The notes beneath the pieces are model-generated. The model ran no database searches, had not been told where the DNA came from, and worked only from the letters and a program-made list of their open reading frames with translations. From Isoetes taiwanensis (taxonomy: Eukaryota > Streptophyta > Lycopodiopsida > Isoetales > Isoetaceae), in the NCBI GenBank assembly GCA_021234155.1, contig JAJEKV010000064.1:4090001-4154000 (forward strand): a stretch of 64,000 nucleotides of DNA, in the 5' to 3' direction. A program made the position numbers and the translations under genes. Shown here one piece after another: positions 34,976 through 44,839 of this stretch (position 1 is its first letter; the number at the start of each line of letters is the position of its first letter).

Positions 34976-35062
34976 TGTCCATTCGTTCTTTCAGCTATTC
35001 TACGTGCGAAAATAACGTTCCAGTCCGAAACTGTTGTTCTATTCAATGAACGAGCCTGGTGC

Positions 35063-37656
35063 ATGGAGATAATGAGGGTGAGCAATTCTGCTCCTTCGAG
35101 TTCAAAGGGTAACATCAGAAGAGAGCTGTGTTTACTTACAAAGGAGACATCTGACAAAACTGAAGGAGTTTGCCAGCCAAGCATCATCATTAACATGAGG
35201 ACAACTCTTAAGAACGGGCGGGACGACTGGTTGCGCATAGTTATTGAGAGTACAAAAGAAATGAAGATAAACAGTTACTATGTGGAGTGGCGATTTTATG
35301 ATCCTACAATGATGTCCGCAAGTATTTCGAATGCCAGTGGATCCGCTAAGCGACAGAGATGAGCTCTTCTCTCTTACAAGAGCTTCAAGAGGCAGACATA
35401 AAAGGCCCTGCCAAAATTTTAAGGGGGTACAACATTATTCGGATTTGAATGAACGAATCAAAGAATTCTCCTTCATTAGTTGTGACGGCCTTGAACTCGC
35501 AGAACCCTCCTCGCCTGGTGGACACTGCTTGGCTTCGAGCTCAGGGAAAGGGTAGGCCTCGTGCTGTCAAGGAGGCTAGTGCCACTGAGAAGGAATCCTC
35601 TTCTGATACAAAAGAAGAGATTAAAAAATCAGAAGCAAAAGCAGCAGAGAAACATCAGAAGGAAAAGAAGGGAGGGAAAAGGATGCAAGAAATCGAGCAA
35701 GAACAAGAAGAAAGAAAGAAAGGAAGGGGCCGGACGAAAAAGGAAAAAAAGAAAAAGAGAAAACGACGAGGCAGAAACATCGGATTGGCACATCGGATGT
35801 GGAGGGCACTCCAAAGAAACCAAGAAGAAAAAGCCCTCAACCAAGTCCCAGATCTAGTCCTCCCCGCACTCGGTACCTTCTCCACAAAGATGAGGAGGCC
35901 AAGAGCGATGGTGGTGCTTGGTGGTGGTGGTGCGCGTGCCACCGCAAGCATGGGGGGGAGGGGGGCACCTCGACACCACAAGTTCAGGTGTCTACGCCAT
36001 CCCAATTGATAAAACCGAGGATAGCTTAGCACTTGTTAGAGGTGCCCCAAGGCCTCAAGGTCGAAAGGTCCGAGGAGGAAAAGATGGCAGAAACTACTTT
36101 GAATAAGATATATGATCACCATCATCTTTTTCCTCTCGGCATTACATTCACAAAAAAATTAACGTGTTCAATTTATACCAGGTCCCTCCAAATTTGACTT
36201 CAAGGCCAAGAAATATGGAACATGTTAAAACTTTGCTGGAGTCTTTCCAGAATGATCCTTACCCGGTATTCACACCAGCCGATATGATCCCATTCAACCC
36301 CCTCACTGAAAAATTAGTTCATTGGAAAACTGAGGACGATCTAATGGGGTTTCACTACTACATAGTGAATGGTAATCACTCAGTACTTGCAGCGCAGTTG
36401 GTTTGCAGAAAACTGGGCACTGCAAAGTCCCAAGAGCAGATGTCCAAAATCTATGAGTACCGAACATGCCGAGTATTATCGAAAGATGTAAACGAGCAGG
36501 ACTGCCTACAGCTCAGTTGTAAGGTGAATGGCATTGCAGCGAAGACTATCTTCAAGGAACCTTTCATTGATAAGATCATCCACTTGAGGCATCAATATGC
36601 GCTTTGTGCCAAGCCCGATCCATCTGGCCGTGGACAGACTCGAATGAAACCTTACAAGGTATGTTACTTCATTTTAAGTTCTGTTGGCCTTTCTGTAGTT
36701 CATGTTTTTGAAATCAAATGGCACCGCCATGCAATTTGAAGTTTCCTAGGCTTGACCGTAGGTTAGGATTCTGACATTTCTCTTTAAATGGCATCGTGGC
36801 ACCATTTGTAGTTTCCTAGGCTTCAATACATATGTTTACTAATGAATTTTATGTTTTACCTTCGAAATGGCCCACGACGCCATTTGCATTCCATTACTAA
36901 TACATGTCTTTTACATTCAACGGTATCTGGCTCTGGCAGAAGTTACTATGCGCGGTAAGCAGCCCAAAGACTTCAACTGGTGGGTCTTCATGGCATAGGA
37001 TATCTTTCAGTTGTTCTAGTACCTATGGAACCAATAGAAAACTGGCAAGTTCAAAGACAACAGAGGCCAGCCTATAGCATGTATCTGGGCCAAGGATAGT
37101 GACTACTTCAGTCAGACTTATTTGAGGTGCCTCAGAGGCATGCACTATGAGGACTGTAGGGTCTTATTCCAGGAAGTGCTTGACAAGAAGATATATGTAA
37201 AGGTCTCTACTGATTAAGCAAGTGACCACTTCTTCAAGACGAGGGCTAAAACTCTTAAGACATTAGCATTCTTGAAGAAGGAAATATTTGAAGATGTCAA
37301 GGATAACTTCCCAAGGAAGTTCACCTCCTTCGAAGACTTCTGTTCCACTATGCCAGGTTTTAACGATGACATCTTGAAGGGCATAGGGATACTGCATAAT
37401 AAATGGATCAATAATGGCATTTCCAATGCGGGAATTTTTGGAAATACACCTTCAGCCTTGGCAAGGATCATAAGAAATAAAGTTATGTAGAGGGGTGACT
37501 CTAAAGACTTCCGCTACGAGGTTGAGCAGACTCTTTGATTGTTCTGGATACAAGGAGTCTAACTCCAATGTGGGACCAACCGACATTATCCAAGTTCTTT
37601 GACACTGCTGTTAAGAACACCATTGCTGAATCTCGTTGGATAGTTTGTTTTGCACG
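35063..37656 (+). pseudogene. ParB/sulfiredoxin-fold-domain gene, N-terminal part (decayed, intron-containing)
   Basis: Best-preserved block is 36,164-36,660: YQVPPNLTSRPRNMEHV, DMIPFNPLTEKLVHW, YYIVNGNHSVLAAQLVCRKL and DVNEQDCLQLSC.VN. The order NP...(dG)NHS..AA..L...E.D.L.LS...N matches the ParB N-terminal (sulfiredoxin-like) fold, where G(N/H)HR..AA is the nucleotide-binding box. A GTATGT donor at 36,659 and an acceptor just before 36,950 bound an intron. The next exon continues TMRGKQPKDFNWWVFMA and FSQTYLRCLRGMHYEDCRVL and ends near RGDSKDFRYEVEQT, with several stops. A following frame has VLDTRSLTPMWDQPTL and AESRWIVCFA, weakly like motif IV of DNA methyltransferases. Upstream, 35,063-36,110 encodes a basic low-complexity region in shifting frames. 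At about 37,656 it is cut by LINE sequence. ParB-methyltransferase fusions are known in phages and bacteria; here the link is only suggestive. Confidence 0.55.
36659..36950 (+). other. Intron of the ParB-like gene carrying three palindromes
   Basis: It begins AAG|GTATGT at 36,659 and ends CTCTGGCAG| just before AAGTTACTATG. Within it ATGGC...GCCAT or a near variant occurs at 36,718-36,730, 36,788-36,805 and 36,867-36,883, twice followed by GTTTCCTAGGCTT. The same palindrome type lies upstream of the gene. Confidence 0.6.
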
Positions 37657-39075
37657 CGAAATCCACGAAACAACAGTACATGTTTTGTCGGTGATTCCGG
37701 CTATCCTCAATCAGTGTGCGCAGAGTGAAGATATGATCAACGGTGGAATGCCTGGGCCAAAAGCCTGCTTGTGTGAGAGCTCGTACATCTGCCTCCTCTG
37801 CCCATATTGTCAACCGCTGCTCAAGGATGTCAGCCAACAGTGTTGCAAAGAGAGAGCTGACCATAATAGTACGATAGTTGGCTGGGCATTTAGGGTCCCC
37901 TGCCTTGTATATGGGCACAACTCTACTAGTGGTCCACTGCGAAGGGAAGCCTTCTTGCAATGCTTTATTGAATAATGCCGTGAGGACATGCACCAGTGGA
38001 GGCCCAGCCCATTTCAGAAGTTCTGCCTGCATGCCATCTAAATCTGCTGCCTTCCCATTAGCTAGGCGTTGTAGACCCATGATGACATCCCCCTCTGTGA
38101 TGACCAAAGCCATGCCTATCTGTTGAGGGACTGGTGCCTGGCCCCCGAGCGGGTCGTAAAGCTGTTGCAAGTACTGTACCCATTGCTTCGAGCTGATGTT
38201 CCCCATAAGCTGTACAGTCTTGCTCAATACCCTTCTCCAGAATGTCTTGGAATGCCGATCCAGGAGACTAAACATCTGTTGCTGGTGCTCTGCAAGGTAT
38301 CTGGCTTTCTTGTTCTTGAGGAAGGAGCGGTATTGACTGATGGCCTGTGGGCGGGAGGTGGGATCAGTGACTTGCCAGAGTTCGCATTTGAGCTCCCAAC
38401 ACTCATCATCGAACCATCTGTTGCGAGGGAAGGTGGCAGCGCCCGAGGTTCTCCGTGAGCGGCCTCTCCCAAAGCATCTCTCAGCAGCTGTCAGAAGCAG
38501 GTGAATCAGCTGAACTGATTGCTGTTGAAGTGTGGGAAGTTGTAGTAGTCCCGCCAGATCATGCTCAAGCAGCTGGGCATAGGTCCCTGCACGGTCGTAG
38601 TCCAGGCAGTAGATGCACGGGGCGCAGCTGGGGCACCTGGGGTGTTGAGGCAGTAGATGCACGGGGAGCCTGCCAATGTATATGCACGAACAGGGGCTGG
38701 TGGTCTGAGTCCACTTCCTCGTCCCGAGTGTCCATTCCAATGGAAAAATGGGTAATCAGGTGTAGATCCTGTTCCTCAACCAACAGGTAATCCACCACAC
38801 TGGAGCCGCCCCCTTAGTTCTCCTGTCTACAAGTGCAGTGGCTGGAAGACGGCCATTGTGCCAACCCATTACAAATAACCAGGTCAAAGATACTACCCAG
38901 CAACAACAATTGCCTGCCATAGCGCAAAATATGGTTGTCATCTGATATCCTTGACCAAGCTACCTCTGTTGGGTTCAACTGCAAGACGTCCTCTGCCAGG
39001 GGCTCAAATTTTGGGACCTGCTCGGCTCCTGTGCGTGCATTAAGGTCGCCAAGCGCGACATCGAATCCAAAAAAG
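37657..39075 (-). pseudogene. LINE family A, 5' half (split by an inversion): endonuclease and N-terminal reverse transcriptase
   Basis: Minus-strand LINE. Its 5' edge near 39,075 falls inside the endonuclease, which shows LGDLNART (GDxN motif) near 39,045 and VDSDHQPLFVH (SDHxP motif) near 38,720. The frame 38,740-37,586 carries the linker with FPRNRWFDDECWELK, FWRRVL, LYDPLGG and GLQRLANGKAADLDGMQAEL, then VVPIYKAGD, NYRTIMVSSLFATLLA, GFWPRHSTVDHIFTL and YCCFVDF. At this point (about 37,657) LINE homology stops in the middle of motif A. The complementary 3' half starts exactly there on the plus strand at 30,427. One stop and a frameshift lie near 38,820-38,740. Confidence 0.85.
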
Positions 39076-39079
39076 GCTC

Positions 39080-40250
39080 ATTATTCTTCTCCCATTCTCA
39101 ATGATGTTGACTGATCTTTATGCTCATGGATCTCATGCCACATATTCAACATTCCATCTTGGCTCTTGCAGAATTGATAGTCCCATGCTTCAAACTGATA
39201 TAGCAACAACTGGAATTTATTTGCCATGTGATTGAGAAAATCCCACGAGTTGTGATCAATATATTATCTTCTATCTATATTGCTAGTAAGGCAGGATTTT
39301 ATGTCAATTAGAATGCATAGAGATTAAAACCTTCAAGGTTAAGCTATAAATCAAACCAACCAATACATCCAATATCAAGGAAAAAATACAATTACCAATA
39401 TACTTCCTTTGGATTTTAATGTCTGAAGATGCATAATACCATTATAGTGTAGAAGAATGCACATGAGTTCTATACTTTGCTTGAGATCTATAGACTCCTT
39501 TAGAAAGCCCCATGTTCAAGTAAAATCATCACAAATCAAGAGGCTAGCTCTAGTAGTTCGTCATGGCAGAAGTCCTAAAATGTATGAATGCTTGCCGTTG
39601 TTCTTGCATAAAGTAGCCAATTTGATTTTTGTTTTCATAAATGAACTTCCAAAGCAAATACCTCCAATGACATAGAATGAATGATGGAATGTAGACAAAC
39701 ACTCCATCTTCTAATGTATAGAGACGATGCAAAAAAACTTATCCCTATAGATGCGCCTAGGCTAGAGCTTCTGGTATGAGCCGGCAAAAAGGATATGACA
39801 ATTGTTACAAGTAAAATAGCGCACCGCATATGTCTTTTGTTTTAGGAAGAGAATCGAGTAATTTTGTCTCCATCGATCATTTTAAGGTATGCGAGGGATA
39901 GAAACAAATGTTCGGTGAGAGCACCTGGCTTTCAAATAAATTTATGTCGGAAAAAATGTGAGTATTGACAGAGAAAAGCTTGACTGGCTTTTTAGATGGC
40001 GATGTTTTTTTTCCAAAGCCTATTTACACACAAAATACATTATAAGAGATTGATAGAGAAATTCCAAAAAACTCTCTCTTTCCAAGGGTACTTACACATA
40101 AAAAACAAATAACCTTATAAGCGATCAATTAAGAAATTCCAAAAACCTTCTCAAAAAAGGAAAATTGTCGAAAAGCCACCATGCGTTTACAACTGCCAAA
40201 TGGCTCGATATGTTAAGCTGTTCTCCAACTAAGGAATTGTCCCTTCAGCA
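39080..40250. other. Unassigned region with possible old minus-strand exons
   Basis: A minus-strand stretch from about 39,255 to 39,085 is open for about 57 codons with protein-like content (WDFLNHMANKFQLLLYQFEA) and ends in TAA. Another minus-strand piece lies at 39,732-39,550. Neither has a matching splice context or a recognised domain. A loose duplication with repeated AGAAATTCCAAAAA occurs at 40,050-40,160. Confidence 0.25.
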
Positions 40251-40257
40251 TGGGCAA

Positions 40258-40340
40258 CCCAAATATCTAGCATTATAACAGGGGGTTACTTTTATATTTT
40301 TATACATTTTTTCACATGGTTTTCCTATGATTTCGTTGCT
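40258..40340 (+). repeat. Short dispersed repeat, direct partner of 1,675-1,755
   Basis: AATATCTAGCATTATAACAGGGG followed by a T-rich run, CATGGTTTTCCTATGATT and a TGTCGTATT/GCTGTATT block occurs at both places in the same orientation. The type of element is unknown. Confidence 0.55.
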
Positions 40341-40879
40341 GTATTCCTGCAGGTGTACTTATTTCTAGAGTGCGTTCTTTCTGAGCCGTTGATTTTGAAT
40401 CAAAATTGTAATCGTGTGGTTGTGATCTCTCAAAATTTTGGATGGCTGATGTGGTTATGGTTTTGCAACCTTTGGTTATGGTCCCGAAAAACCCTAAAAG
40501 AAAAAGTTATTGGCCAAAGCCCTTTCTCCCAAATCCCTCTTATACCCAGAAACCTTCACCCACTTATTCCCTGCTTTTGATCGTTCTAGGTTTCGAATGT
40601 TATGTCCGAGCTGGATCTGCTTAACTGGCGCCTACGGGTTTACAGGACTCTTCAATCCTCTTAAGAAGACACGGCCTTTTCAGGACCTAAATCCGACGGT
40701 TCTTTACTTGCAAATCCGTGTTCGAAGCTCTGGCTAAGGTAAGGCGCGGAGCTATGGTGGCCTTGTGTCACCTCCTTGCTTGTTCCTGGCCTCCAGTGGC
40801 AGAAAGTTTCCGTGCTGATGAGGTCTTGAAATTAGGGGAACTCTGTAATTCTGTAGATGATCTCGCCGGACCTATTTGG

Positions 40880-41480
40880 AGGCCATGTTTCTTCATCTTG
40901 AAATCCGCTGGCAGCAATTTAACGACATAAGAACATATGATTAAGGTCTTCGTCTGTTGCACAACCAAATGGGCAATTTGTATCACTGACAAGTTTCCTT
41001 TGTTTGAGCCGATTTAATGTGACAATATCTCTTCTTCCACCAGATGACTATCCATCAGATGTGACAATATCTCTTCTTTCTAATATCCTTTCGATTGCAA
41101 GTCTTTAGTGGCTCTCTATGTCGCAGCAGATTATATAGAACCCTCTTTGGGAATTTGCCCTCTTTCATCCTTGATTATCCATTGCTCATGTGTTCCCTCT
41201 ATGCCTGAAATCATGTCCACTTTTTTCCTTATTCATTCAAAGAGCTTTCTGTCCCCTTGTGTATTTCCCACAATCTTCTTGATTGACGACCAAGCTTTCC
41301 ATTTTCCCCTTTCTTCTGACCAAATGTCCTTCAGCTGGCATAGACCCTTCTCCTTCCATCTAGAGTATACCCTTAGATGAACTAAAGCAAGTGGAATTCC
41401 CTCCTTGTTACTGAGATGACGACACTAAAAAATCAAATGGGACCCTGCCTCCCAAGGGATCTCATCTGCTGTGAAAAGTT
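40880..41480 (-). pseudogene. L1-type LINE fragment: C-terminal zinc-binding region
   Basis: Reading on the minus strand, the region encodes VHLRVYSRWKEKGLCQLKDI and WSEERGKWKAWSSIKKI, with stops, and then near 41,010-40,930 the block RLKQRKLVSDTNCPFGCATD followed by EDLNHMFLCR. That has the C...C...H...C spacing and the T.DRL..R.......CP.C...E...HLF..C pattern of zf-RVT at the end of plant LINE ORF2. Polymerase parts are absent. The family differs from the two described above. Confidence 0.55.
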
Positions 41481-41825
41481 GGGCCACTTGAAGTCATGCT
41501 GATAAAATGTATCTCATCATGGGAGAGATGTTTGTCCCTAACTAAAACTATACAAAGGCAACGTTGGAAATGATCATGAGAACTGCCCGCTTGCCTATTG
41601 ATGGCATTTCATTAAGTTATGGAAGCCAATTTGACTGAAGAGGAGGTACGTTGTAGCCATTATTTTCTTTTCATACATATGCAGCTCTCGTTTTAAGAAA
41701 CTATCACCTCAAATTTTGGTTACTTTTTGATCTTATTGTCTGTTACCTTTCATGGAGTGCTCAATCAATATTATTGTTTTAAGAATGTTACAGAAATCTG
41801 ATATTTCATAATCTTATGTTTTTGT

Positions 41826-42053
41826 ATACTGTATATTAAGGTTTGCAAAATACTATAAGGTTTAAAAGAATGTACTTAATGGTGTTAATTTTGTACATGT
41901 ATTGTAAATATATTTTTAGGGCTCTCGTTGCCCAGAGTAACCCCCCGTGTGAATATGCACCAAAACCAAAGGGGGTTTAAGGGGGATTTTAATTTAAATG
42001 TGTTAAATGCAATGGTTTGTGTTAATAATGTTAATGGTAGTTGTGTGTTGATA
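41826..42053 (+). repeat. Dispersed repeat, inverted partner of 3,721-3,955
   Basis: Reverse-complement counterpart of the 3.7 kb repeat, including the GTATACTGTATATTAAGGTTTG end, the GGGCTCTCGTTGCCC block and the TTAATAATGTTAATGGTAGTTG end. It carries no coding sequence. Confidence 0.6.
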
Positions 42054-42059
42054 ACATAA

Positions 42060-43030
42060 CAGTACTTATTTAATTGATAAATTGGTTATGAGATGCCTTT
42101 TAAGTACAAAGAATTAAAAGAGAAGTGTATGTTCATTTCAAACCACTCAAAGTATAGAAAATAAAATATAAAAAGCGGGAAAAAAAAGTAGATTAATAAG
42201 AAGGAAGTTCTCCTTTTTTACAAGCCCATTACCCCAAATAAATGGACTCGCCCCTCTGGGCTCACCCGTTTATCTAAGGTAATGGCGAACAAGGGAGGTG
42301 AACCCTTTAAACAACAGGCTTTTCCAAAGGTATATAATAACCATTGAACTTTATGCTCAGAGTTGTGAACTGGCGATATCTGCTTCTGATTAAATGTTCC
42401 TCTCTTTTTGATGAATAATTCATGTTTGTAAAAAAAATAAATTTGAATATTTACTTCTCTGATTCCAATATAACAGCTTGCCTTAGAGTTCTCAGGCATT
42501 CTTTGCTATAGCTAGAAGCACGAGCATCCATTTCATTTGTATATTCAATCTATTTCTTGGAAGAACCTTTACACTGTTCCACTACTTGAGGTTATTTTTC
42601 CTTCGCTTCTTCAAGGCATCATGCCCTAAATCCAACACCACAAAGATCTGCAAAACAGACTAAGTACAAAAGCACATCAGAAAGTTCCTCTCCCAAATGC
42701 TCTTTCTAAGCATGGCTCCATTTAGAAAGCCCCCTTTCAACCTTTCATTTCCATTGGAAAATCTTAGACATCTCTCCAACCCTTACTCTTGTCCAAGAAG
42801 AAGTGGTCCCTAAATGCAGTTTGACACCACATTGTAGTCATGTTCACCTAATACTGCTGTGATAGGCTGCAAAATTCAACAACATCATAATGCAGTAGTT
42901 TAAAGAAGGTTTTGCTAGATGGTTCCCAAAACCACTTTATAATGTAGTAGTCTGAAGCAGGTTTTGCCATATCATCCAAAGTGCAATAAACTTGAATATG
43001 TTTAAACGTTTATAAAGTAATTTAGAAAGG
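42060..43030. other. Unassigned AT-rich region
   Basis: The minus-strand open frame 42,499-42,218 has no domain that I recognise. Nothing else is seen. Confidence 0.3.
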
Positions 43031-43031
43031 A

Positions 43032-43062
43032 CTAGTTATGGTGCCCGGCATTGTCGGGCGTA
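43032..43062 (-). mobile_element. Helitron 3' terminus
   Basis: On the minus strand the sequence reads a GCCCGACAATGCCGGGC stem-loop (43,059-43,043; seven pairs including one G-T), a 7-nt spacer and CTAG (43,035-43,032), followed by T (A on plus at 43,031). This is the classic Helitron end: a GC-rich hairpin shortly before CTRR, inserted next to T. The element body would lie to the right of 43,062. Its 5' TC end was not found and no Rep/helicase is present, so it is at best a non-autonomous copy. Confidence 0.6.
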
Positions 43063-43064
43063 AA

Positions 43065-44205
43065 TACAATTTTATTGTAGGATCATACAAATAAGATATA
43101 GGATTTAGGAACATATGTAGGGTTGCCAATTATGCTCCTTTAAGTTATTGTCCAAGTTGGATGTTCATTCTATTTGCGACGTGTGTGGTTGATAGGTGTT
43201 TATGCGTGTCTTGTTGTTGTGTTGGATATATGGCATATGTACATGGTTGATAGGTGTTTATGTGTGTATTGTTGTTGTGTTTTGGAGATGAAACATGTGT
43301 TTTCTCCAGCTCTTGAAGTGTTGCCAAACATTTACAACTATTGAAGGGTCAAACAATTGCAACTATTGAAATTCAGCCACTTTATTTTCTTCCTGGCATT
43401 TGGACCCATGCAACATAGTTGTATCTACAACATACTATATAAGTGGCACATAGATTTTTATACCAAAATCTTTAAAGCAACATATTGGTATTTTCACAAT
43501 ATTTTTTACCATTCAATGATGAACTAGGAATTTGCATTTTACATGTTTCTATTTAATGTGTCTTGTCTAGATTATTAAGTTATAATGAACCCGTTGCAAC
43601 TTGTTTGGCATGTAAAATCAATCTTGTTAATTTGGAATTTTCCGGTTTGGCCGAAAAGATTTTTGGATTTTTTTTTTTAATTCGATTTTCTAAGATTTTT
43701 GGGGTTTCTGGACGTCGAAAACTTTATCCGATATTCCAAAAATCGTACAATTTTTTGTTGTGGAGAAATGTTTTCTGAGATTCCCCCTTAATCCGGTCGA
43801 GAGGGCATATCGATGCCACACAATCGGTATGTATTTTGGTGGCATCGAGGAAGATATATTTAGAGGGATTTTCCAGTGCGGCAAGGGTGCCCAGGTTTGA
43901 TTGGTACTGCAGTTTGGTTTCGTCGCGAATGGTCCAACGGATTCTGCCATATGATGTGAGCATAAGCTTTCTTTTCCGTTAGGTTTTCGTCAGAGCTCTT
44001 CTTTGAAGCTCCATATTTGTCTTGCTATACTTTTGCATGATATCATGTGCTAACTAGAAGGAATCAGAAAGGTGATTTATGCTCGATCCTTTGTACTGCA
44101 TCAATATGCAATTAGGATTAACGATGTAGTATGCAATTGGGATTAAGGATGGTTTATTTTCAGGTTTCATCATCGGTAGCATTTACTCTTCTATGCCAAT
44201 CAACT
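43065..44205. other. Unassigned region, possibly Helitron interior
   Basis: A roughly 70-bp duplication with GGTTGATAGGTGTTTATG and TTGTTGTTGTGTT lies at 43,183-43,300. Minus-strand open frames at 43,963-43,690 show no domain. Confidence 0.3.
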
Positions 44206-44207
44206 TA

Positions 44208-44830
44208 AGAATAGAATAGAATAGAATAAATTTTTTAATGTCCACGGAGACCAATAGGTCATGGGACCCATACAATGGGCTAGTACAATCATTACTACTA
44301 GGATTAAAAAACCCCTGCCTCGAAAGGTTTTCAAGGGAAAAACCTTTGCAGTAATGATGATACTAGACAATTGGAGATAATGACTACTGAGGGCTCAGTA
44401 ATTGAAGACGTGCATCTAGAACTTCAAGTATATATAATGCCAAGTCATGCACAGATGGTGCTCTGAGAAGTTGTGGACGTGTGGAATGAAATGCTAAGGT
44501 CAAAAAATGATTTCGGACTATCTCAAAAGCAGAGCAACTCAGAAGAGTATGGCTTTCATCTTCAATAACCTGTAACTGGCAACAGGCACATAGTCTCGTT
44601 TCTCGCGGCAATTGCGGCCGCTCCCATCTACCTGTCTCAATCCGTAGCCTGTGGGACCCCGTGCGAATTGATGCAATAGCTACAAGCTTGTTCCTGGACA
44701 ATGAAGCATGATATGAAGCATGATGTTCATCTTCATAGTTTTTACCAGTAGTTTTGGATGCTATCTCAACATGTTCAGAACAAGCTGGAAAGAGCAATTC
44801 TCTGTTTCGTCCTACAAGATAAGTTGGTTT
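44208..44830 (-). pseudogene. LINE family A, 3' end with C-terminal CCHC region
   Basis: 5'-truncated minus-strand copy. The frame 44,797-44,384 carries IASIRTGSHRLRIETGRW and RLCACCQLQVIEDESHTLLS with the following C, the same CxxC...H...C knuckle as the 9.1 kb copy. Downstream are the 3' UTR stem around 44,305-44,345, the terminal hairpin (GACC 44,249-44,252, GGTC 44,257-44,260) and a GAATA tail at 44,208-44,227. The last frame is open but has no polymerase upstream. Confidence 0.85.
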
Positions 44831-44839
44831 TCATGGACA

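Noticed and set aside
39550-39840. Possible Ulp1-like or other enzyme fragment on the minus strand
   Set aside because: Only vague resemblance (CHW context); no catalytic set could be aligned.
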